Positions 7,259-16,846 are shown, counted from the stretch's first letter. The stretch: DNA of 64,000 nt from an uncultured Lachnospiraceae bacterium (GCA_910586095.1 CAJUHQ010000003.1:1-64000), one strand, 5' to 3'. Notes: generated from the letters alone by a model not told the origin. Numbers and translations: made by a program.

Positions 7259-8590
7259 ATGAAGACAGTCGCATATCACAATTTAGGGTGCAAAGTCAAT
7301 GCGTATGAGATGGATGTTATGTTACAGGCATTGAGAGAGCAGGGATACCAGATTGTGCCATTTGAGCAAAAAGCAGATATTTATCTTGTCAATACCTGTA
7401 CAGTGACCAACATTGCGGATAGAAAGAGCAGACAAATGTTGCATAGGGCCAAAAAGACCAATCCAGACGGACTAGTGATTGCTATAGGGTGTTATGTACA
7501 GGCTGATACATGTGCGGTTGCAGCAGACAGTGCAGTAGATTTACTAATAGGAAACAACAGAAAAAAAGATTTGGTGAATATTCTAGAAAACTATTTGTCA
7601 GGGGTGGAGCAAGAGAGTGTTATTGATATCAATCACACGCAAGAATATGAAGAAATGCGCCTGACAGCTACACAGGAACATACACGAGCGTATATTAAGA
7701 TACAAGATGGATGCAATCAGTTTTGTACGTATTGTATGATACCTTATGCAAGAGGGCGCGTTAGAAGTCGCCGCAAATCGGATGTGATTGAGGAGATTTG
7801 CGGACTGGTAAAAGCAGGATATCAGGAGTTTGTACTGACAGGGATACACATCAGCTCTTATGGCATAGATTGTACAAAAAAACAAGGAGAAAGTCTTATC
7901 GAACTTTTGAAGGAAATTGATGAGATAGAAGGAGTGAAGCGGATTAGAATAGGCTCTTTAGAACCGCGTATTATTACAAAAGAGTTTGTCAATAGCTTGA
8001 CACAATTACAACATCTTTGTCCACATTTTCATCTGTCGCTTCAAAGTGGATGCGAAACCGTGCTAAAACGTATGAATCGCCACTATACACCAGAGGAATA
8101 TCTAGAGAGTGTGACGCTACTGCGCAATGCATTTTTACATCCAGCAATTACCACAGATGTGATTGTAGGCTTTCCAGGAGAGACACAAGCAGAGTTTGAT
8201 TGTACAAGGCAGTTTGTGGAGACGATTCAATTTTATGAAATGCATTTGTTTAAATATTCTAAACGAAAAGGCACGAAGGCAGCAGTGATGCCCAATCAAG
8301 TGTCTGAGGAAATAAAGGTTCACAGAAGTGCATCTTTGCAGGCAATTGACGAAATAGCCTCTAAGGCCTTTAGAACTTATTATCTCGGGAAGATGGTCGA
8401 GGTACTTTTTGAGGAAAAAAGGCGTATCGGCGAGCAGGATTATTGGATTGGCCACACAAAAGAATATGTGAAAGTGGCAGTGGCTGCACAACAGATTGGC
8501 ACAATTGCGCCAGAAGGTTTACAGAATCGTCTGATATTAGGAAAAATAAAAGATTTTTTGAATCATGATATATTGCTTATGGATTTGTGA
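7259..8590 (+). CDS. mtaB: tRNA methylthiotransferase MtaB
   Basis: MtaB is a radical-SAM enzyme that converts t6A37 to ms2t6A37 in tRNA. The 443-residue protein has the N-terminal MTTase domain with cluster cysteines (NLGCKVN, VNTCTVTN, IAIGCYVQ), the radical-SAM motif CNQFCTYC, and a C-terminal TRAM-like region. NLGCKVNAYE at the start and GCYVQ favour MtaB over MiaB. The ATG is preceded by GGAGG at 7248-7252. Function is firm from motifs; the exact tRNA set modified is known only for the family. Confidence 0.94.
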   Translation: MKTVAYHNLGCKVNAYEMDVMLQALREQGYQIVPFEQKADIYLVNTCTVTNIADRKSRQMLHRAKKTNPDGLVIAIGCYVQADTCAVAADSAVDLLIGNNRKKDLVNILENYLSGVEQESVIDINHTQEYEEMRLTATQEHTRAYIKIQDGCNQFCTYCMIPYARGRVRSRRKSDVIEEICGLVKAGYQEFVLTGIHISSYGIDCTKKQGESLIELLKEIDEIEGVKRIRIGSLEPRIITKEFVNSLTQLQHLCPHFHLSLQSGCETVLKRMNRHYTPEEYLESVTLLRNAFLHPAITTDVIVGFPGETQAEFDCTRQFVETIQFYEMHLFKYSKRKGTKAAVMPNQVSEEIKVHRSASLQAIDEIASKAFRTYYLGKMVEVLFEEKRRIGEQDYWIGHTKEYVKVAVAAQQIGTIAPEGLQNRLILGKIKDFLNHDILLMDL

Positions 8591-8694
8591 TAAAATATAT
8601 ATAAAGAATTTATTGAATTTTATGACAGATTAAGTTATTATAGTAACAACAGTGTAAAATACAAAAGCCCAATTGTTTGGAAGGAGCACAGGAA

Positions 8695-8982
8695 ATGGAA
8701 GATTTGACACGTACACAATTCATACAGCTAACGCCCGAAGACCTTGCGGGGGCGACTTCGGTGAAGGATGTGATTGCTTCCGTCTATGCTGCCCTTACAG
8801 AAAAAGGATATAATCCAGTGAATCAGATTGTTGGATATATTATGTCGGGCGATCCCACATATATAACAAGCCATAAGGGGGCACGCGCTATGATTATGAA
8901 AGTAGAGCGGGACGAGCTTGTGGAGGAGATGCTAAAGTCATATATTGTCAATGCAGGTTGGTATAATGCAGGCAGATTTTAA
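8695..8982 (+). CDS. ireB: IreB-family regulatory phosphoprotein (UPF0297)
   Basis: This 95-residue protein matches the UPF0297/YrzL family throughout, including GYNPVNQIVGYIMSGDPTYI and the YNAGRF ending. In Enterococcus, IreB is a small substrate of the Ser/Thr kinase IreK and affects cephalosporin resistance. The start at 8695 follows GGAAGGAG; a TTG at 8677 lies upstream of that site. It heads the conserved ireB-ruvX-DUF1292 block. Confidence 0.93.
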   Translation: MEDLTRTQFIQLTPEDLAGATSVKDVIASVYAALTEKGYNPVNQIVGYIMSGDPTYITSHKGARAMIMKVERDELVEEMLKSYIVNAGWYNAGRF

Positions 8983-9088
8983 AGACTGCTTGGCATAAGT
9001 GGCAGCATGTATGTGTGGTATCAATTAAATCACTATAAGGTTTAATGGCATGGGACAAGCTGTCAAAGTAGTGGCGCAGGAGAGATAT

Positions 9089-9535
9089 ATGAGGAAAATG
9101 GGACTTGATTTTGGAGCCAAAACGGTGGGGGTTGCGATTAGCGATCCGCTTTTAATCACCGCGCAAGGGCTTGAGATCATACGCAGGAAGTCTGAGAGTA
9201 AGCTTCGACAGACACTTGCACGAATCGAGGAACTGATCGTAGCATACGAGGTTGATGAGATTGTGCTCGGATATCCAAAAAACATGAATGATACGGTAGG
9301 AGAGCGCGCGGAAAAGACCCAAGAGTTTAAGGAAATGCTAGAGAGACGGTCGGGACTTAGTGTACAGTTGTGGGATGAGCGTTTGACCACAGTGGCAGCA
9401 GATAAAGCGATGATGGAAGCCGGTATAAGACGTGAGGAACGAAAAGAACACGTTGATAGGATAGCGGCAGTTTTTATTTTACAAGGATATCTAGATTATC
9501 TGAAAAATCAGGAAAGCGCAGGGATAGCGAAATGA
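9089..9535 (+). CDS. ruvX: RuvX/YqgF-family nuclease
   Basis: This RNase H-fold protein is required for pre-16S rRNA 5' end maturation in Escherichia coli and was also proposed as a Holliday junction resolvase. The 148-residue product shows GLDFGAKTVGVAISDP near the N-terminus, LGYPKNMNDTVGERA, LWDERLTT and the terminal HVDRIAAVFILQGYLD segment with its conserved aspartate. AGGAGAG sits 6 bp before the ATG at 9089, which is preferred over the ATG at 9050. Its stop overlaps the next start by 4 bp (ATGA), implying coupled translation. Confidence 0.94.
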   Translation: MRKMGLDFGAKTVGVAISDPLLITAQGLEIIRRKSESKLRQTLARIEELIVAYEVDEIVLGYPKNMNDTVGERAEKTQEFKEMLERRSGLSVQLWDERLTTVAADKAMMEAGIRREERKEHVDRIAAVFILQGYLDYLKNQESAGIAK

Positions 9536-9789
9536 AGAAAATTGCCTTTACGCCAGATGGTGAACAAGCAGTAGAATTTTATGTATTAGAGCAGACAACC
9601 ATTGGTGGGGTAACTTATATTCTGGTGACAGAAGCAGCAGAGGAGGATGACGGCGAGGCATACATTTTAAAGGCGGCTCCAGATACGGAAGGGGAAGAGC
9701 AAGTTTACAGTATGGTAGAGGATGACGAGGAACTTGCGGCCGTAGTGGGGATCTTTGAAAATATGCTCGATGACATTGACTTTGCCTAA
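9532..9789 (+). CDS. DUF1292 protein (YrzB family)
   Basis: This acidic 85-residue protein has the DUF1292 pattern: a short beta-rich core (VEFYVLEQTTIGGVTYILVT) and a glutamate/aspartate-rich tail ending DDIDFA. It overlaps ruvX by 4 bp. Its function is unknown in the family, although it nearly always follows ruvX in Firmicutes. Confidence 0.88.
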   Translation: MKKIAFTPDGEQAVEFYVLEQTTIGGVTYILVTEAAEEDDGEAYILKAAPDTEGEEQVYSMVEDDEELAAVVGIFENMLDDIDFA

Positions 9790-9825
9790 AAATTGGAACG
9801 GATAAAACGTTATAGGAGGTTTATT

Positions 9826-11499
9826 TTGAAACAGAACAAACAACAAAATACTTCAAAGCTCAAGATTATCCCATTGGGAGGTCTTGAGCAGATTGGAATG
9901 AACATTACTGCCTTTGAGTATGAAGACAGTATTGTTGTGGTGGATTGCGGTCTAAGTTTCCCCGCTGATGACATGCTAGGAATTGATCTTGTTATACCAG
10001 ATGTCACCTATTTGAAAAACAATCAAGATAAGGTAAAGGGATTTGTCATCACACATGGACACGAAGATCATATTGGGGCGTTGCCATATGTGTTGAAGGA
10101 ACTCAATGTACCTGTGTACGCGACCAAACTTACAATGGGAATTATTGAGAATAAGCTGACAGAGCACAATCTCGTTCACAATGTGCGCAGAAAGGTGGTT
10201 AAATTTGGGCAAAACATTAATTTGGGATGTTTTCGGATTGAGTTTATCAAGACCAATCACAGTATTGTAGATGCGGCAGCTTTGGCAATCTATTCACCGG
10301 CGGGAGTTGTGATACACACAGGAGATTTTAAGGTGGACTACACGCCAGTATATGGAGATGCAATTGACTTGCAGCGTTTTGCGGAACTTGGTAAAAAAGG
10401 GGTACTCGCTTTGATGTGTGATAGTACCAACGCAGAGCGCCAAGGATTTACACCGTCTGAAAAGAAGTTAGGTTCCGTGTTTGACATGTTATTTGAGGAA
10501 CATAAAAAAACCAGAATCATCATTGCTACTTTTGCCTCTAATGTGGACAGAGTACAACAGATTATCAATACAGCAGATAAGTTTGGCAGAAAAGTGGTGG
10601 TTGAGGGAAGAAGTATGGTAAATATCATAGAAACTGCTTCTAATCTGAATCGCATCAGTATTCCAGACAATACAGTGATCGATATTGAACGGCTAAAGAA
10701 TTATCCAAAAGATAAGACAGTGATTATTACTACGGGGAGCCAAGGAGAGAGTATGGCGGCCTTAAGCCGTATGGCAAGCGGCATGCACAAAAAAATTTCG
10801 ATTGGAAAAGGAGATACTGTTATATTTTCCTCCAATCCGATCCCAGGAAATGAGAAGGCAGTCACAAAGGTAATCAACGAACTATTCAAAAAAGGAGCAG
10901 ATGTCATTTTCCAGGATACACACGTATCTGGACATGCATGCCAAGAGGAAATCAAGCTGATTTATACACTGACAAAACCTAAATATGCAGTGCCAATACA
11001 TGGAGAATTTAAGCACTTAAAAGCACAGGCCAAACTTGCTATGGATTTGGGGATTGATAAAGAAGACGTGTTTATTTTACAGTCAGGTGATGTGCTGTCT
11101 CTAGATACAAATAGTGCCAGTGTTACTGGGAAGGTGCCTGTGGGAGCTGTGTTAGTCGATGGACTTGGCGTTGGAGATGTCGGCAATGTAGTGCTTCGTG
11201 ACAGGCAGCATTTGGCGGAAGATGGTATCTTGATTGTGGTATTGTCCTTAGATGGTGCGTCAGGAGAATTGTTAGCAGGTCCAGATATTGTGTCACGTGG
11301 ATTTGTGTATGTTAAGGAGTCGGACGAGCTTCTCGATGAAGCTAGAAAATTAATCGAGAAGGCAGTTTTGGGATGTTTAAAGAAAAATATTACAGATTGG
11401 GGAAAGATTAAGGGGACAATCAAAGATACTTTGAGTGATTTTGTCTGGAAAAAGACAAAGAGACGTCCTATGATTTTACCAATTATTATGGAAGTGTGA
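9826..11499 (+). CDS. rnj: Ribonuclease J
   Basis: RNase J is a metallo-beta-lactamase/beta-CASP enzyme with 5'-3' exonuclease and endonuclease activity that drives mRNA decay and rRNA maturation. The 557-residue protein carries the zinc motif HGHEDHIGALP, later zinc ligands around IHTGDFK, the beta-CASP motif region (TTGSQGE, HVSGHA) and the C-terminal domain typical of bacterial RNase J. TAGGAGG precedes a TTG start at 9826; another TTG at 9793 lies upstream of the ribosome binding site. Confidence 0.94.
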   Translation: MKQNKQQNTSKLKIIPLGGLEQIGMNITAFEYEDSIVVVDCGLSFPADDMLGIDLVIPDVTYLKNNQDKVKGFVITHGHEDHIGALPYVLKELNVPVYATKLTMGIIENKLTEHNLVHNVRRKVVKFGQNINLGCFRIEFIKTNHSIVDAAALAIYSPAGVVIHTGDFKVDYTPVYGDAIDLQRFAELGKKGVLALMCDSTNAERQGFTPSEKKLGSVFDMLFEEHKKTRIIIATFASNVDRVQQIINTADKFGRKVVVEGRSMVNIIETASNLNRISIPDNTVIDIERLKNYPKDKTVIITTGSQGESMAALSRMASGMHKKISIGKGDTVIFSSNPIPGNEKAVTKVINELFKKGADVIFQDTHVSGHACQEEIKLIYTLTKPKYAVPIHGEFKHLKAQAKLAMDLGIDKEDVFILQSGDVLSLDTNSASVTGKVPVGAVLVDGLGVGDVGNVVLRDRQHLAEDGILIVVLSLDGASGELLAGPDIVSRGFVYVKESDELLDEARKLIEKAVLGCLKKNITDWGKIKGTIKDTLSDFVWKKTKRRPMILPIIMEV

Positions 11500-11580
11500 G
11501 AACAATTTGTTTTGTATGGGGTGTTATAAGCAATATATTTGGAAAGTTGATATATTTTTTGGAGTGTATGGAGGTTTACG

Positions 11581-11991
11581 ATGAATATAAAACAGCTACT
11601 AGGGTCAATTTCTGCAATGATCGTAAAAGTGGCGTTGGCTGCGCTGGTTATTGTGATCGTGTTCCGCCTTGCCGTGTCAGCGTATGATTTTGGATATCAG
11701 GTATTTGTGGATTTGCCCATGAGCGAAGGTGAGGGCAAGACGGTAAGTGTAGAAGTAACGCAGGATCAAAAAGTGTATGATTTCGCAAAAATGCTCGAAC
11801 AAAAAGGGCTTGTCAGAGATGCAAATATATTTTATGTTGTGCTATTGCTTTCAAATGAAGATATAAAAGATATATTAAAATTTGGAAAGGATATGTTAAA
11901 ACCAGGAACCTACGAGTTAAGTACTGCGATGAACTGTGAGGAGATGATTGAGATCTTGTGCAACACTCAAAAACAGCAGGAGGAAGAATAA
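11581..11991 (+). CDS. Short MltG-like membrane protein without catalytic domain
   Basis: The 136-residue product has one transmembrane helix (about 12-35) and an extracytoplasmic domain resembling the LysM-like region at the N-terminus of the endolytic transglycosylase MltG (VEVTQDQKVYDFAKMLEQKG, LKPGTYELS). The catalytic part that would carry the active glutamate is missing; the protein simply ends after the first domain. Its place upstream of trmR matches that of yrrL (mltG) in Bacillus subtilis, so this is a reduced family member, probably not an active enzyme. A regulatory role at the septum or wall is speculation. Confidence 0.75.
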   Translation: MNIKQLLGSISAMIVKVALAALVIVIVFRLAVSAYDFGYQVFVDLPMSEGEGKTVSVEVTQDQKVYDFAKMLEQKGLVRDANIFYVVLLLSNEDIKDILKFGKDMLKPGTYELSTAMNCEEMIEILCNTQKQQEEE

Positions 11992-11994
11992 CAG

Positions 11995-12639
11995 ATGGAT
12001 GAGCGGATACTGACCTTTATACATTCCTTTGATAAGGATAGCCCTGCTTATTTGCGCGAGCTAGAGAGGGATGCGATAGAGGCCAATGTGCCGATTATTA
12101 GACCACAGATGCAGAATCTACTGCGCTTTTTAATCGTGTGGGCACAGCCAATGCGTATTCTTGAAGTGGGCACAGCGATTGGATTTTCGGCCTTGTTGAT
12201 GAGTGAATATGCACCACAATCATGTCGGATTACGACTATAGAAAATTATGAGAAACGAATACCACTTGCGCGCGCAAATTTTGAGAAGGCTCAAAAAGCA
12301 GACCGTATTACACTTCTTGAGGGAGATGCTAAGGAGGTTTTAGCATCAATGAGAGAAGATGAGAGCTTTGACTTTATTTTTATGGATGCAGCAAAAGGGC
12401 AATATATTCATTTTTTGCCAGATGTAATCAGGCTTCTAGCACCATCAGGGCTTTTGGTGTCAGACAATATTTTGCAGGAGGGAGAACTACTAGAGTCAAA
12501 GTATGCAGTGACCCGCAGAAATCGGACGATTCATAAAAGAATGAGGGAATATTTGTATGCGTTGACACATTGTGACGCGCTTGAAACTGTTATTTTGCCA
12601 GTGGCAGATGGTGTCACTCTCTCTACAAAACGAAAATAG
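11995..12639 (+). CDS. trmR: tRNA 5-hydroxyuridine methyltransferase TrmR
   Basis: This class I SAM O-methyltransferase of 214 residues has the glycine-rich motif ILEVGTAIGFSALLM, the acidic loop ITTIENYEKR and the DFIFMDAAKGQY segment of the caffeoyl-CoA/TrmR family. In Bacillus, TrmR (YrrM) methylates ho5U34 to mo5U34 in tRNA. The gene lies between an mltG-like gene and a U32-family gene, the same order as yrrL-yrrM-yrrN/O, which supports the TrmR identity. An AGGAGG lies inside the end of the preceding gene. Confidence 0.88.
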   Translation: MDERILTFIHSFDKDSPAYLRELERDAIEANVPIIRPQMQNLLRFLIVWAQPMRILEVGTAIGFSALLMSEYAPQSCRITTIENYEKRIPLARANFEKAQKADRITLLEGDAKEVLASMREDESFDFIFMDAAKGQYIHFLPDVIRLLAPSGLLVSDNILQEGELLESKYAVTRRNRTIHKRMREYLYALTHCDALETVILPVADGVTLSTKRK

Positions 12640-12649
12640 AGGAATAAAT

Positions 12650-13894
12650 ATGGAGAATGAACGACGAAAAAAACCAGAACTTTTGGTGCCAGCAAGCTGT
12701 TTGGAAGTACTCAAGGTAGCAGTGTTGTATGGGGCAGACGCTGTATATATTGGTGGGGAAGCTTTCGGGCTGCGCGCGAAAGCCAAAAATTTTTCGATGC
12801 AGGACATGGCAGCAGGGATTGCGTTTGCACATGAACATGGAGTGAGGGTGTATGTCACAGCCAATATTCTTGCGCACAATGAGGATTTGGAAGGAGCACG
12901 GATTTATTTTGAGGAATTGCAAAAAATAAAACCAGATGCGCTGATTATCTCTGATCCAGGAATGTTTATGATCGCGAAAATGGTTTGTCCTGAGATTGAG
13001 ATACACATTTCTACACAGGCAAACAACACAAATTATCAGACGTATCTATTTTGGTGGCAGCAGGGCGCAAAGCGCGTAGTTTCAGCCCGTGAGCTTTCAC
13101 TTACAGAGATTCGCCAGATCAGGGACAAGATTCCAGAAAAGATGGAGATCGAAAGTTTTATACATGGTGCAATGTGTATTTCATACTCGGGAAGATGTCT
13201 GTTGTCCAACTATTTTACAGGCAGGGATGCCAATCAAGGCTCCTGTACACATCCATGCCGCTGGAAATATGCCGTGATGGAGGAAACGCGCCCAGGAGAA
13301 TATTTGCCAGTGTATGAGAATGAGCGAGGAACCTATATCTTTAATTCTAAGGATTTGTGCATGATTGAACATATTCCTGAACTTGTGGAGGCGGGAATTG
13401 ACAGTTTAAAAATTGAGGGACGCATGAAAACTGCGCTGTATGTGGCTTGTGTGGCGCGCACATACAGAAAAGCAATTGATGATTTTTTTGAGTCTGAGCA
13501 AACCTATCAAGAAAAAATGGATTGGTATAAGGCCGAGATTGCTAAGTGCACTTACAGACAGTTTACAACTGGGTTTTACTTTGGTAAGCCAGATGAAGAG
13601 ACACAGATCTATGACAACAATACATATGTGAGCGAATATGTGTATTTAGGTCTTGTGGAGGCTATTGATGAGCGCGGATACGCCAGATTTGAACAGCGCA
13701 ATAAGTTCTGTGTGGGAGATACCATCGAGCTGATGAAACCAGACGGAGCCAATATCAATACAAAAGTGTTAGCACTGTATAATGAAGAGGGAGCTATGGT
13801 GGAGAGTTGTCCACATGCCAAGCAAATTCTTTATGTGAAGTTATCAGAATCGGTTAGTATTTATGATATTATGCGAGTAAAACTTCATGCCTAG
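12650..13894 (+). CDS. Peptidase U32-family tRNA uridine hydroxylation protein (TrhP-like)
   Basis: This 414-residue U32-family protein contains the conserved cysteines in GRCLLSNYFTGRDANQGSC and THPCRW and the GADAVYIGG segment. Although named peptidases, the members next to trmR (TrhP in E. coli, TrhP1/TrhP2 in Bacillus) are needed for prephenate-dependent 5-hydroxyuridine formation at U34. The start at 12650 follows AGAGGAA; the longer frame begins inside trmR. A single copy here, where Bacillus has two, may do both jobs (inference). Confidence 0.88.
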   Translation: MENERRKKPELLVPASCLEVLKVAVLYGADAVYIGGEAFGLRAKAKNFSMQDMAAGIAFAHEHGVRVYVTANILAHNEDLEGARIYFEELQKIKPDALIISDPGMFMIAKMVCPEIEIHISTQANNTNYQTYLFWWQQGAKRVVSARELSLTEIRQIRDKIPEKMEIESFIHGAMCISYSGRCLLSNYFTGRDANQGSCTHPCRWKYAVMEETRPGEYLPVYENERGTYIFNSKDLCMIEHIPELVEAGIDSLKIEGRMKTALYVACVARTYRKAIDDFFESEQTYQEKMDWYKAEIAKCTYRQFTTGFYFGKPDEETQIYDNNTYVSEYVYLGLVEAIDERGYARFEQRNKFCVGDTIELMKPDGANINTKVLALYNEEGAMVESCPHAKQILYVKLSESVSIYDIMRVKLHA

Positions 13895-14192
13895 AGAGTT
13901 GAAGGGAGCGTTTTCTTTTTTAAAATAGGGTACTGTAGTACAATATGGCTTGACGTGGTAGAATGTGACGAAAAACAAGCTTTCTTGTAAAAAAGATCTA
14001 TGCAATGTGCAGAAATTAGTAGGAAAGTCTTGATTTTTTTCTTAAGATATATTATGTTATATCAAGCAGCTTGCATCGTGCGATAAATGTTTTGAGTAAA
14101 TCGTATGACCATCCTTGCTATAAAAACTAGTTGGTGGTTTTATGAAGCTGATTTTTACATTTAATTATATACGCAGAGTATTGAGAACAAAG

Positions 14193-14237
14193 GTGTTCCA
14201 AAAAAGAATAACTCTTTTTTTGGGAACACTTTTTTTG
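14193..14237 (+). terminator. Terminator between the U32 gene and glnN
   Basis: GTGTTCC plus an A-run pairs with a T-run plus GGAACAC, followed by TTTTTTT. It lies about 300 bp after the U32 stop and 125 bp before glnN, so it could end the upstream transcript or act as an attenuator in a glnN leader. The spacer 13895-14192 shows no gene. Confidence 0.8.
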
Positions 14238-14361
14238 TATCAGATTGTTCCTAGTATCTCAAAATCAATAACGATACTCTACGCAGAATAGGACGAACAG
14301 TTGAAATGTAGAAATGTTTAACAGCAAATTCTCATGTGGAGAAAGGAGCATGGTTACAAAA

Positions 14362-16476
14362 ATGGGTGAAGTATTAAATGTAGAAAAAATCTTTGGTGAG
14401 AAGGTATTTACTGTTGCCAAGATGAAGGAACGACTTCCAAAAAAGGTATTTCAGGAAGTGAAAAAAGTGATGGACCAAGGCGGTGAGCTTTCTATGGCGA
14501 CTGCTGATATTGTGGCAAAGGCTATGAAAGACTGGGCTGTGGAAAATGGAGCAACACATTATACACACTGGTTTCAGCCATTGACAGGTATCACGGCTGA
14601 GAAGCATGATTCTTTCGTATCGCATCCAGATGTTGATGGTCGGATGTTGATGGAGTTTTCTGGCAAGGAATTAATCAAGGGCGAACCAGACGCATCTTCC
14701 TTTCCTTCTGGCGGATTGCGTGCCACATTTGAGGCACGAGGATATACCGCATGGGATATTACATCCCCAGCATTTTTAAAAGAATCAGGGTGTGGAACCA
14801 TTCTTTGTATTCCTACAGCATTTTGCTCTTATACAGGGGAGGCACTCGACAAGAAAACGCCACTTCTTCGTTCGATGGAGGCATTGAGTGAGCAGGCACT
14901 TCGTATTGTAAAACTGTTTGGGGATCAGGAAGCGACAAAGGTGACTGCCTCCGTCGGACCTGAGCAGGAGTATTTTTTGGTGGATAAAGATCTGTACATG
15001 CAGAGAAAGGATTTAATGTTTGCGGGACGCACGTTGTTTGGGGCCCCAGCTCCTAAAGGACAGGAGATGGAGGATCATTACTTTGGTGTAATCAAAGAAC
15101 GTGTTGGCAATTATATGAAGGATTTGAATGTGGAGCTTTGGAAACTGGGCGTCACAGCCAAAACACAGCACAATGAAGTTGCGCCCGCACAGCATGAGCT
15201 CGCTCCAATCTACGAGACAGCCAATATTGCAGTGGATCACAATCAACTTGTGATGGAGGCAATGAAGCGTGTCGCCTACAAACATGATCTAAGGTGTTTG
15301 CTTCATGAGAAACCCTATGCGGGCGTCAATGGATCGGGCAAACATAACAACTGGTCCATCATTACGGATAACGGAGTTAATTTGCTAGAACCTGGCGATA
15401 CGCCTAATAAAAATATACGATTCCTTTTGGTGTTAGCATGTATTATGAAAGCGGTGGACACTCATGCTGACTTGTTGCGCCAGTCTGCCTCAGACGTAGG
15501 AAACGATCATAGACTTGGTGCAAATGAAGCGCCACCAGCCATTATTTCAATTTTCTTGGGAGATCAGCTAGAGGATGTAGTTAGACAGTTGGTAGAAACA
15601 GGGGATGCAGAGAAGGTGAAACAAGGAGGCAAACTTGAGACAGGAGTATCTACACTTCCAGATTTTGAGAAGGATGCCACAGATAGAAATAGAACGTCTC
15701 CATTTGCGTTTACTGGAAATAAATTTGAGTTTCGTACAGTAGGATCGGCGGATTCGATTGCAAGTCCCAACACAACACTCAATGCCATTGTGGCAGAATC
15801 ATTCTGTGAAGCGGCAGATATTTTAGAAAAATCTGCGGATAATTTCGATATGGCAGTGCATGATCTAATTAAAAAGTATATGACACAACATCAGAGAATT
15901 GTGTTTAACGGAGATGGGTATTCAGATGAGTGGGTGGCAGAAGCAAAACGACGTGGACTTCCCAATATCAAATCCATGATTGAGGCTGCGGCTACACTTA
16001 CGACAGATAAGTCTGTAGCGTTATTTGGCAAGTTTGGCATTTTTACAAAAGCCGAGTTGGAATCGCGAGAGGAGATTATCTACGAGACTTATGCAAAAAC
16101 AATTAATATTGAGGCTTTGACAATGATTGATATGGCTGGAAAGGACATTATTCCGGCAGTTGCCTCTTATGAGGGAGGATTGGCAAGCACAATTTTATCA
16201 ATCAAGGAAGCAGGAGCGAAGGCGACGGCACAGATTGAATTATTGCAGGAGGTTGACACTCTTCTTGCAGAGGCGAAAAAGGCGCTTAATACCTTAAAGG
16301 AAGTCGAGGCGCAGGCATCAAGCATGCAGGATGTAAAGGCGCAGGCATTTTATTATAAGGATACGGTCAAAGTGGCGATGGATGCGCTTCGCGCACCGAT
16401 TGATAAGCTAGAAATGATTGTTGACGGTACAGTATGGCCAATCCCTACATATGGAGATCTGATGTTTGAAGTCTAG
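14362..16476 (+). CDS. glnN: Glutamine synthetase type III
   Basis: GlnN makes glutamine from glutamate, ammonia and ATP. At 704 residues it has the size of the type III class (about 700, against 440-470 for type I). Family segments include FPSGGLRATFEARGYTAWD, SVGPEQEYF, TAKTQHNEVAPAQHELAPI and GSGKHNNWS. GAAAGGAG ends at 14348. An in-frame ATG at 14350 is only 1 bp away, so 14362 (13 bp) is preferred, though both spacings are unusual. A cysteine desulfurase gene and flgL show the same context, SD then CAT(G/A)GTTA then ATG. Confidence 0.95.
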   Translation: MGEVLNVEKIFGEKVFTVAKMKERLPKKVFQEVKKVMDQGGELSMATADIVAKAMKDWAVENGATHYTHWFQPLTGITAEKHDSFVSHPDVDGRMLMEFSGKELIKGEPDASSFPSGGLRATFEARGYTAWDITSPAFLKESGCGTILCIPTAFCSYTGEALDKKTPLLRSMEALSEQALRIVKLFGDQEATKVTASVGPEQEYFLVDKDLYMQRKDLMFAGRTLFGAPAPKGQEMEDHYFGVIKERVGNYMKDLNVELWKLGVTAKTQHNEVAPAQHELAPIYETANIAVDHNQLVMEAMKRVAYKHDLRCLLHEKPYAGVNGSGKHNNWSIITDNGVNLLEPGDTPNKNIRFLLVLACIMKAVDTHADLLRQSASDVGNDHRLGANEAPPAIISIFLGDQLEDVVRQLVETGDAEKVKQGGKLETGVSTLPDFEKDATDRNRTSPFAFTGNKFEFRTVGSADSIASPNTTLNAIVAESFCEAADILEKSADNFDMAVHDLIKKYMTQHQRIVFNGDGYSDEWVAEAKRRGLPNIKSMIEAAATLTTDKSVALFGKFGIFTKAELESREEIIYETYAKTINIEALTMIDMAGKDIIPAVASYEGGLASTILSIKEAGAKATAQIELLQEVDTLLAEAKKALNTLKEVEAQASSMQDVKAQAFYYKDTVKVAMDALRAPIDKLEMIVDGTVWPIPTYGDLMFEV

Positions 16477-16650
16477 ACATTGTAACGAACATAGTACAGA
16501 CAGCGGCAATTGTTGTTGTCTGTATTATGTACATAAAAACGCTTTGTATTCGCTAAAGAATGATGTATAATCGTTGTTTATTTTTTTGTTATACAGTCAA
16601 AAGTGCTGTAAGTATTCATGAAAAAATGGTTTAAATATAGCGGAAATACT

Positions 16651-16709
16651 TTGTAACAGTTCAGACAGGTCTGCGCATTTACTGCGCAGACCTGTCTGAA
16701 CTGTTACAA
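16651..16709. repeat. Long perfect intergenic palindrome
   Basis: A 27-bp perfect stem runs from TTGTAACAGTTCAGACAGG (16651 onward) to the complementary arm ending at 16709, with a 5-nt TTTAC loop. It is far longer than a terminator needs and has no T-run. It resembles the multicopy intergenic palindromes of Clostridia, which is an inference because only one copy is in this window. Confidence 0.65.
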
Positions 16710-16748
16710 TACCTTTGCGAAAAGGGAGTAAAAAAATAAAAAAAGTAC

Positions 16749-16777
16749 TTGCATTTTTTTAAAACCTGTTATATACT
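16749..16777 (+). promoter_or_regulatory. Sigma-A promoter for tRNA-Gln
   Basis: TTGCAT, 17 bp, TATACT, about 70 bp upstream of the tRNA 5' end. Confidence 0.8.
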
Positions 16778-16846
16778 AATTGACGTGGAGAATTACTTCA
16801 TTCATTCACACAAAATGTAGATTGAAATATGCACTACAAAAAATAA

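Noticed and set aside
13895..14361. Riboswitch or T-box upstream of glnN
   Set aside because: There is a terminator hairpin, but no T-box AGGGTGGNACCGCG sequence and no recognised aptamer core.
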